DNA of 64,000 bases from an uncultured Chitinophaga sp. GTDB lineage: Bacteria; Bacteroidota; Bacteroidia; Chitinophagales; Chitinophagaceae. The stretch spans positions 62,001 to 126,000 of the forward strand of contig NZ_CABHOU010000054.1 of the NCBI RefSeq assembly GCF_902168175.1, in the 5' to 3' direction. A program made the position numbers and the translations under genes. Below are positions 25,933 to 32,491 of the stretch, piece by piece (the stretch's first letter is position 1; each line of letters opens with the position of its first letter). The notes under the pieces are model-generated. The model was not told the origin of the DNA. It worked only from the letters and a program-made list of their open reading frames with translations, and ran no database searches.

Positions 25933-27651
25933 TCAGGCACTGAATCGGCGCTGGCGGACAAAGTTGAACACCATCGCGAACAAAAGCACCAGTCCGATCG
26001 GGATCGCAAAGGCCAGCAGTTGCCATTTGCCCCGCTGTTGTTTCACCTTTTCCGCATCGAGCAGTCGCAGTACCAGCTCGCGGTTGCGGGTTTCCATGAT
26101 GCCACTGGTATTGGTGAGGTACTCCAGGCTATTGGTGAAAAACTCCTTGTTGGCAAATACATACTCCTGGTTAAACTCGTTAACGCCCATTTGCAGGGGC
26201 CCATTTTTCTGTGAGTAAGCATTGGTGATAAAGTCGGCGCCGCCCACTACGATCATTTTATTGGGCTCGGTGGTTACAGAGCGGTAGGGTACGCCGGAGA
26301 GCTGCTGCACCATTTGAAGTTGCTTCGCACTCAGGCGGTGGTTGAACAGGGAGGTGAAGTTGCCCTCAAGCAACACCGCGGCCGGAATGCCGCTTTTCAT
26401 GAACTGGCGGGGATTGGCCTGCACTTTCATGTCTTCGAGGTTGATGCGTACGGGGGCATTTATAGTACGGCTACGTGCAGAAGAGGCCAGCAGTATGGTT
26501 TTGCGGATGCCTCCGCCAGTTATCGTGTCGATAGAGTTGGTGAACCTGCCCAGCACTACGTCCATATTTTTCACGATCGGGTGACCGCCGGTGGGCGTAA
26601 ACACGGGGAAAAAGGGGAAAGGCACTGGCTGGATCTGCGGTTTGTTATCGATGTTGCCTACGATCAGCGGCATTACATCGCTCTGCAAATCCTGTATGAG
26701 ATCGAGGTTTACACGCGCGCCGTAGCGGAAAAGGAGGTCTTCGAGTTCGAGGCCGCGGTTAAGGGCGACGAAGCTGTTGGCGGTGTGCAGACTGTCGGTA
26801 TCGGAAGTAAGGTTGCTGATGAACCAGATCACTTTCCCGCCATTCATCACGTACTGGTCGATCTTCAGTTTATCTTCTTCGGTAAAGGTTTCGAGTGGTT
26901 TTACAAATATGATGGTACCAAACTCGCGTGGAATAAAAGGATTCAGGCGAAGGTTAATCGTATCTAAGCGGTAGCTGAGTTGCAGCGTGCGAAGGGCGTC
27001 GTACACATTAGGGCCAACTGGTTCGCCATGGCCGAGCATATACCCAACCAGTGGTTTTTCATCGAGCGATAACTGGTAAATGGCGTTGGTAAAGCGGTAC
27101 TCCAGCATGGCGGCCGAACTGTTCAATGCCTGTAGTGGATCACTGCCAGGCTGCCCCTGTAGCAGGTTTACGCCCATTTCCCGGCCTTTGTAACGTAGTA
27201 AGGCACCGGGGAAGATGAGTTTTTCGGTGAGTCCTTCGCTGGCCTCCGCCTGCACCTGCAGGTTAAAAGGCATAATGCCCTTAGATACGAGAGAGTCCTG
27301 GTAAGCGAAACGCATACTGTCGGGCAGGTGAGCGCCGGGGGTAATAAAACGGAAACGTATGTTATTGCGGCCGTACTCCGAAAACTCTTCCAGCAACTCC
27401 CTGGTGCTTTGTGCCAGTTGGCGGAAGCCTGCGGGGTAGTCGCCTTTCAGGAACACGTCTATTTCCACCGGGGCGTCCAGGTTGCGTAGCAGTTGTTTGG
27501 TGGAGTTGGTGAGCGTGTAGCGTTTTTCGGCGGTGAGGTCCCAGCGGCGATGCAGGTAAGCGGCGCCGGAATTAACCGCCACCAGTACCAGCAGCACGAA
27601 GAACACGCGCTGTATATATTTCTTTCGTTTATTCCTGGTCGTAACTTCCAT
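25933..27651 (-). CDS. gldG: Gliding motility-associated ABC transporter component GldG
   Basis: A 572-residue protein with one N-terminal membrane segment (about residues 14-31), a long periplasmic region and a C-terminal membrane segment (about 545-563). RRWDLTAEKRYTLTNSTKQLL and the central DPLQALNSSAAMLEYRFTN segment match GldG. With GldF and the ATPase GldA it forms an ABC transporter tied to gliding motility in Bacteroidota, although it is dispensable in some species. It begins 18 bases after the gldF stop, as in other genomes; gldA is not in this window. Confidence 0.9.
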   Translation of the reverse strand: MEVTTRNKRKKYIQRVFFVLLVLVAVNSGAAYLHRRWDLTAEKRYTLTNSTKQLLRNLDAPVEIDVFLKGDYPAGFRQLAQSTRELLEEFSEYGRNNIRFRFITPGAHLPDSMRFAYQDSLVSKGIMPFNLQVQAEASEGLTEKLIFPGALLRYKGREMGVNLLQGQPGSDPLQALNSSAAMLEYRFTNAIYQLSLDEKPLVGYMLGHGEPVGPNVYDALRTLQLSYRLDTINLRLNPFIPREFGTIIFVKPLETFTEEDKLKIDQYVMNGGKVIWFISNLTSDTDSLHTANSFVALNRGLELEDLLFRYGARVNLDLIQDLQSDVMPLIVGNIDNKPQIQPVPFPFFPVFTPTGGHPIVKNMDVVLGRFTNSIDTITGGGIRKTILLASSARSRTINAPVRINLEDMKVQANPRQFMKSGIPAAVLLEGNFTSLFNHRLSAKQLQMVQQLSGVPYRSVTTEPNKMIVVGGADFITNAYSQKNGPLQMGVNEFNQEYVFANKEFFTNSLEYLTNTSGIMETRNRELVLRLLDAEKVKQQRGKWQLLAFAIPIGLVLLFAMVFNFVRQRRFSA

Positions 27652-27669
27652 GTAAGTATTGATATAACC

Positions 27670-28407
27670 TTATGCCTGCCATATCCTGCGCTGCAGCGAT
27701 ACTTTGGTGAGGTACAGCATAAAGCCGATAACACTGAAAAAGTAAATAATATCGCGGCTGTCTATCACCCCGCGGCTGATTGATTGGTAGTGGAAACTGA
27801 TACCGGCCATTTGCAGGTAGTAGTCTATGGTGCCGGTGAATACAGGCAGTTTGCTAAGGGCGTCGAAGCCGGTATACAAAATATAACAGGTAAACACAGC
27901 CACGAGAAAGGCCACCACCGCGTTAGAAGTGATGGACGATGCCCAGATGCCCACCGCCGTAAACGTGCAACCGAGTAACAAAAGGCCAATGTAAGAACCG
28001 ATAATGCCGCCTGTGTCGATAGTACCCGGAATAGCCGCCAGTTGCGATATAGCGATGTAATAAATAAAAGTGGGAATAAGCGAGATGAGTACGATCAGCA
28101 CGCAGGCCCAGTATTTACCCAGCACGATCTGCCAGCCAGAAAGCGGTTTTGTACTCAGTAATTCCATGGTGCCGCTCTTAAATTCGTCGGAAAGACTGCG
28201 CATGGTTATGGCCGGAATGAGCAGTAAAAAGATCATTGGCGCCAGTTCGAACAGCGGATCGAGATTGGCGTAACCCGCGTCCAGCAGGTTAGAATCTTTA
28301 AACACGAACAGAAACAGGCCGTTTGCCAGCAGGAACAGGATAATGGCAACATACCCGGTAATACTGCTGAAAAACTGGTGAATCTCTTTTTTGAATATAG
28401 CTAGCAT
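27670..28407 (-). CDS. gldF: Gliding motility-associated ABC transporter permease GldF
   Basis: A 245-residue permease with about six membrane segments, starting MLAIFKKEIHQFFSSITGYV, the usual GldF opening. SLSDEFKSGTMELLSTKPLSGWQIVLGKYWA is the ABC-2-type cytoplasmic coupling segment. The track start 42 bases upstream adds MHINCLVLRNFDSY, which is not family-like, so ATG 28407 is chosen. It is the first gene of a gldF-gldG operon. Confidence 0.9.
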   Translation of the reverse strand: MLAIFKKEIHQFFSSITGYVAIILFLLANGLFLFVFKDSNLLDAGYANLDPLFELAPMIFLLLIPAITMRSLSDEFKSGTMELLSTKPLSGWQIVLGKYWACVLIVLISLIPTFIYYIAISQLAAIPGTIDTGGIIGSYIGLLLLGCTFTAVGIWASSITSNAVVAFLVAVFTCYILYTGFDALSKLPVFTGTIDYYLQMAGISFHYQSISRGVIDSRDIIYFFSVIGFMLYLTKVSLQRRIWQA

Positions 28408-28470
28408 GTAAGAATCAAAGTTGCGTAAAACTAAACAGTTTATGTGCAAGCTACAAATTAACTTTAAAAA

Positions 28471-29649
28471 TCATATAGAAGAAGGATAGAAGGGGCTCAA
28501 CTGCCTCAGTTTCTGCACCGCCGCGGTGATGGTGGTGATGGTGTAGTCGATTTCTTCTGCCGTAGTAAACCTGCCCAGTGAAAAGCGGATGGAGCCGCGG
28601 GCCAGTTCGTCGCTAAGGCCCATGGCTTTCAGTACATAACTGGGGGCACGGCTGGCGGAGGTGCAGGCAGAGCCGGAGGACAACGCAATACTTTTATCGG
28701 CGGCCATCATCAGGGCTTCACCCTCTACCTGCTCGAAAGATATGTTGGTGACATTGGGCAGGCGTTGTGTAATTGAGCCATTTACAGAGGTGCCGGGAAT
28801 ACGGAGCAGGGCGGTTTGTAGCTGATCGCGCAGGGTAGCCAGGCGCTGACTTTCGGCAGGCATGAATTCGCCCGCCAGTTCGCAGGCCTTCCCGAAACCG
28901 GCAATGGCCGGAACATTCAGGGTGCCGGAGCGTACGCCTCGTTCGTGACCGCCGCCATCAATCTGCGCTGTAAGTTTTACCCTGGGCGATTTACGGCGAA
29001 GGTAAATAGCACCGATGCCTTTAGGACCGTATAACTTATGCGCGCTACAGGCGAGGATGTCGATACCATCGGTGTTTACGTTCACCGGTAGTTTGCCAAC
29101 GGCCTGTGTCGCATCGCTCATGAATATAACGCCGTGTTTACGGGCAATGGCGCTGATGGCGGGTATTGGTTGCAGTACGCCGGTTTCGTTGTTGGCGTAC
29201 ATGATCGATATAAGAATAGTATTGGGGGTGATGGCGGCTTCCAGGGCGGCAAGGTCTATCAGCCCTTCGTGGTTAACCGGGAGGTACGTGATCACGGCAC
29301 CACGTTTTTCCAGGTGAAGGCAGGTATCCAGTACGGCTTTGTGTTCGGTAACGGCGGTAATGATATGATTGCCTTTTGCGGCGTACGATTCGAAGGCGCC
29401 TTTAAGGGCGAGGTTGTTGGCTTCTGTTGCGCCGGAAGTGAAATAAACTTCCTGTGTTTCGGCGCCGATCAGTTTGGCCAGCTGCTCACGGCCCAGGTCT
29501 ACAGCCGCTTCGGCATATAAACCCAGGGAGTGGCTGCGGCTGGCTGCATTACCAAAGTGTTGCGTAAAGTAAGGCAACATCGTTTCCACCACCTGCGGGT
29601 CGCAGGGAGTAGTGGCATTATAATCCAGGTACACCGGCAGTTTCAGCAT
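28471..29649 (-). CDS. Cysteine desulfurase (IscS/NifS type)
   Basis: A 392-residue PLP enzyme that removes sulfur from cysteine as a protein persulfide for Fe-S clusters, tRNA thiolation and other uses. The PLP Lys is K205 in SAHKLYGPKG, and the persulfide Cys is C329 in SSGSACTSASRAPS. YLDYNATTP opens the fold. The loop around C329 is long, as in IscS/NifS (group I) rather than SufS. The track start is a TTG; the ATG at 29649 is preferred. No iscU or other cluster-assembly gene is adjacent. A divergent mce gene lies 64 bases upstream. Confidence 0.9.
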   Translation of the reverse strand: MLKLPVYLDYNATTPCDPQVVETMLPYFTQHFGNAASRSHSLGLYAEAAVDLGREQLAKLIGAETQEVYFTSGATEANNLALKGAFESYAAKGNHIITAVTEHKAVLDTCLHLEKRGAVITYLPVNHEGLIDLAALEAAITPNTILISIMYANNETGVLQPIPAISAIARKHGVIFMSDATQAVGKLPVNVNTDGIDILACSAHKLYGPKGIGAIYLRRKSPRVKLTAQIDGGGHERGVRSGTLNVPAIAGFGKACELAGEFMPAESQRLATLRDQLQTALLRIPGTSVNGSITQRLPNVTNISFEQVEGEALMMAADKSIALSSGSACTSASRAPSYVLKAMGLSDELARGSIRFSLGRFTTAEEIDYTITTITAAVQKLRQLSPFYPSSI

Positions 29650-29713
29650 GTCCAATCGCTTTTAGAGTAATTAAAATTACTACATTTACCGCTAACACAA
29701 CCGCTACGCACTT

Positions 29714-30115
29714 ATGCTTAAAGTAGAACACATCGGTATCGCAGTACGTTCGCTCAGCGATGCTATTCCACTGTATGAGAAATTGCTGAACACCGATTGT
29801 TACAAACAGGAGCCGGTAGACAGTGAAGCGGTAATCACCGCGTTCTTCAAAAAAGGGGAAACTAAAATAGAACTGCTGGAAGCCACCGCCCCCGAAAGTG
29901 CCATCGCAAAGTTCATCGATAAAAAAGGAGAAGGCATGCACCATATCGCATTTGAGGTGGCTGATATTTATGCAGAAATGGAGCGACTGAAAGGCGAAGG
30001 TTTTGTATTGTTAAATGAACAGCCGAAAAAAGGGGCGGATAATAAACTGATTTGTTTTTTGCATCCGAAAGGTACTGCGGGTGTGTTGATAGAGATTTGC
30101 CAGGAGATAAGATGA
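29714..30115 (+). CDS. mce: Methylmalonyl-CoA epimerase
   Basis: A 133-residue vicinal-oxygen-chelate fold protein of two beta-alpha-beta3 modules. Metal ligands are visible as H6 (KVEHIGIAV), H76 or H77 (GMHHIAFEV) and E127 (GVLIEICQE). The enzyme interconverts (S)- and (R)-methylmalonyl-CoA, feeding the B12-dependent mutase of which a cobalamin-binding subunit is at 13.3 kb. It diverges from the cysteine desulfurase gene; the 64-base gap holds AGTAATT-AA-AATTACT and a TACATTTA -7-like box. Confidence 0.92.
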   Translation: MLKVEHIGIAVRSLSDAIPLYEKLLNTDCYKQEPVDSEAVITAFFKKGETKIELLEATAPESAIAKFIDKKGEGMHHIAFEVADIYAEMERLKGEGFVLLNEQPKKGADNKLICFLHPKGTAGVLIEICQEIR

Positions 30116-30456
30116 GTAGATGTATACACCGCCGCTGCGTCATGACTCCTCGATTTTTCACATACTTAGATTACTGAACGGTGTATACACCGCCGCGATG
30201 GAAGAACTGAACGTTACCCAATGTTGTTATGGCCGCCGGGTGAGCGACTGGTGGCTTTTAAAAGCATGGTCACGAAAAGCGCTTCTCCACGATACACGTT
30301 TTTACTACAGCGAAGACTGACGGCGATGGTTGCTGCGTGCCTCGCTATGATTGGTTGGGAGTGCCCGACTTTGCTTTTTTTTGATGAGTATGGAGATGCC
30401 GTTGAAGGGAGTGACACAACGGCGGCTTAATAGTACCGCTATCGCCTGTCCCCGAA
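30116..30456. repeat. Repeat-rich spacer between mce and the chaperone-usher-like locus
   Basis: The direct repeat TGTATACACCGCCGC occurs at 30121-30135 and 30182-30196; the second copy lies in the perfect palindrome GGTGTATACACC. A TTGCTTTTTTTTGATGAG stretch near 30371 resembles the spacer at 20.6 kb, and GCCGTTGAAGGGAGTGACACAACGGCGGC (30398-30426) matches copies at 45.3 kb. Three 66-69-residue ORFs crossing it on both strands overlap one another and are not convincing. Confidence 0.7.
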
Positions 30457-30966
30457 TTATAATCCTGTTGTACTAAAAATTACTGTTGCTGTGTAGTCGC
30501 CTGCTGGCTTTAGCAGATGTGTGCCGCCTTTCATGGTGTAACGGAAGTTGAAGTTGGCCAGGAGTGCCAGCACGCCAGAGGCTATTGTCTGGTTATTGGT
30601 GGTTAAAGTGATAACGCCGGTGCCAAATGAGGCACCCACCACCTGCACCGTTACGTTGCTGATGGCGATCGTATTGGTGCCGCTGGTAAGGTTGGCTGTG
30701 GCGGCGCGTACGGAAACCGTCCAGGCAAGGCCGAGTGTAAGTACAATGCTGCTGGGCGCATCAGAGAATTTACCGTTCTGATAATCGGCAGGGGTACTGA
30801 ATGTCATTATTGGCGGACTGCTGGTGGTGAAACCCAGGAAGTCGGACTCGTCGTGAATGCTGGTCGATGACTGCGGGCCACCTTCAGATTGGGCAAAGGA
30901 ATGTAGTGGCAGCCAAATCATCAAACCGGTGATGCATAATTTATATCTGCTTCGCAGCCATTTCAT
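30457..30966 (-). CDS. Secreted subunit-like protein, paralogue of the 31887 gene
   Basis: A 169-residue protein with a signal peptide (hydrophobic to about residue 25, ending HSFAQ). The mature part is Thr/Ser/Val-rich and beta-predicted. It shares with the 31887 product the segments SGTNTIAISNVTVQ (there NGTNTIPVSNVKVQ) and KPAGDYTATVIFS (there KPAGDYVTTITFS), plus the (A/T)xADYxNG element near its N-terminus. It therefore looks like a paralogous structural subunit. Its start overlaps the stop of the chaperone-like gene by 4 bases, so the two are translationally coupled. It has an extra acidic N-terminal stretch (DESDF), and could be a tip or minor subunit; no database family was recognised. 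Confidence 0.7.
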   Translation of the reverse strand: MKWLRSRYKLCITGLMIWLPLHSFAQSEGGPQSSTSIHDESDFLGFTTSSPPIMTFSTPADYQNGKFSDAPSSIVLTLGLAWTVSVRAATANLTSGTNTIAISNVTVQVVGASFGTGVITLTTNNQTIASGVLALLANFNFRYTMKGGTHLLKPAGDYTATVIFSTTGL

Positions 30967-31781
30967 TTACTGTGATTGAACTCTAGTTCTCCTATGCGTA
31001 AAGGCACGTCCGGACCATTATCCACGATGGCGACTGCCAGGTAGTTGCCTTTTTTTAACGAGGTGGGTAAATTAAAACGGATAATACGCCGTACGCCGGG
31101 TAATGTTGGTACTGGTAGTGCTTCCAGCTTTATCTCTTCTGCGGTTTCCTGATTTGTTAATTCCAGTTTTACGGTACTCTCCGACATGATTTCTCCTTTG
31201 TTCTTCAACACCAGTTCCAGTAAATGTTTGGCAGAGTCGTTTACCTGTTGCCAGCCCGCATCTTTAAAATCTATAAGTTCTACCTCTTTTTTACTGAGCG
31301 TTGGTGGCGTGTAATATACATGGATACCTACTTCCAGCCGTACGATCATGCTCGCCCCGGTTTTTTTCTGCTGCCGGATGCTTTCATCATCTTCCGCCTG
31401 TGTAAAAAAGATCATAGCATTGCGTACTGTATTACCCGAACCAGGCGGCGATACAAGTTTAACCGGTATTACTTTTTCCTCACCAGGCTGTAAAAGGATA
31501 CTACTGTAAGGCAACTCTATCCAGCTGGCGCAGGATTGATGTAAAGTATTGGGTTTAAAATATTGTTTCTCCCCAAGGCTGTCGCGATACCAGTCGGCCA
31601 GCGTAATACTGAACACCATAGCGCTTTTTCCAGGATTGATAATCCTGATTTCCTGCGTACTGGCCTGCCCTTGTGTGAAAGAATAAAACAATCGTGAAGG
31701 GGCAACCGACACAGCAGGTTGTGCCTGTGTGAAGTGCGCGCTCAGGCAGTATAATAATATAAATAACGCAGACTTATTCAT
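30963..31781 (-). CDS. PapD-like periplasmic chaperone
   Basis: A 272-residue protein with a signal peptide (LLYCLSAHFTQAQ) and two Ig-like halves. The first half (VAPSRLFYSFTQGQASTQEI...GKSAMVFSITLADW...LQPGEEKVIPVKL...NTVRNAMIFFTQ) has the strand order and the alternating hydrophobic G1-like strand of PapD/fimbrial chaperones. The second half is a further beta-sandwich ending in RIGELEF. In chaperone-usher systems such proteins bind pilus subunits by donor-strand complementation in the periplasm. Its position, 4-base overlapped with one subunit-like gene and 105 bases from another, supports that role. The call is by architecture, not by a family hit. Confidence 0.65.
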   Translation of the reverse strand: MNKSALFILLYCLSAHFTQAQPAVSVAPSRLFYSFTQGQASTQEIRIINPGKSAMVFSITLADWYRDSLGEKQYFKPNTLHQSCASWIELPYSSILLQPGEEKVIPVKLVSPPGSGNTVRNAMIFFTQAEDDESIRQQKKTGASMIVRLEVGIHVYYTPPTLSKKEVELIDFKDAGWQQVNDSAKHLLELVLKNKGEIMSESTVKLELTNQETAEEIKLEALPVPTLPGVRRIIRFNLPTSLKKGNYLAVAIVDNGPDVPLRIGELEFNHSK

Positions 31782-31886
31782 GGATACCAGGTTACGGTTT
31801 TTGAGGTTTGAGCAATAATATATCTGTACTGCAGGTTAGGTGTATACTTGCAGAGGTATAGGAAACAGTATTGTCTTAAAAGCTAA

Positions 31887-32399
31887 CTATCCAGCCGTAG
31901 CAGAAAACGTAATTGTTGTAACATAATCGCCGGCCGGTTTGCCGATAAAAGCTGCATTGTTAGCATCCGTACTGTACTGAAGATTAATGTTCTTCAATAT
32001 TGCGGCCGGTGCGCTGGTAACAATATTTTGATCGGTAGTGGAAAGCGATACCTGCGTAGCAGTGCCAATACCTGTAGTGCCTGTAGGCTGCACTTTCACA
32101 TTCGATACGGGAATGGTGTTAGTACCATTTACAAGGTCGGCACTGGCCGATCTTACTTTAACAGTATAGGCAGATGTACTGGTTACTGTTAACGCGTTCG
32201 CATAAGTAACGGTTACGCCGTTCGCATAATCGGCAGCAGTGGCAAATACCAATGTAGGATTGGTTTCGTTCACTGTCATCACTAATACTGATGTTAATCG
32301 TACAGTCAAAGTAGCGTTTTGTGCTGACGCTTTCTGGCTTACTGCAAGGCCCGCAAATGCAATGAATAACACGGAGAGAACTTTAATCGGGTTCCTCAT
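31887..32399 (-). CDS. Secreted subunit-like protein, probable major subunit
   Basis: A 170-residue protein with a clear signal peptide (MRNPIKVLSVLFIAFAGLAVSQKASAQ) if started at ATG 32399; the track start is a TTG 36 bases upstream. The mature protein is small, Thr/Val/Ala-rich, lacks Cys and is beta-strand-like throughout, and it ends with a Thr-rich strand (YVTTITFSATAG). It has clear similarity to the 30457 product (see there). Gene order subunit - chaperone - subunit on one strand with a divergent barrel gene suggests that it is exported with, and assembled by, those partners. No known pilin family was recognised. Confidence 0.7.
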   Translation of the reverse strand: MRNPIKVLSVLFIAFAGLAVSQKASAQNATLTVRLTSVLVMTVNETNPTLVFATAADYANGVTVTYANALTVTSTSAYTVKVRSASADLVNGTNTIPVSNVKVQPTGTTGIGTATQVSLSTTDQNIVTSAPAAILKNINLQYSTDANNAAFIGKPAGDYVTTITFSATAG

Positions 32400-32491
32400 A
32401 AGACGAAAATTTAAGTGTATTGATATGTGGTTCAAATTAGGTTTTTTATTGAAAAATATAAATTACATTTACCGCAATCAACCTGCCGAAT

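Noticed and set aside
30120-30430. Three 66-69-residue ORFs in the 30.1-30.4 kb spacer
   Set aside because: They overlap each other on opposite strands and lie in repeats.
30963-32399. Type V (FimA/Mfa1) pilus genes
   Set aside because: The small proteins lack a lipobox and the large FimA fold, and no arginine-processing site is seen, so the type V pathway does not fit.
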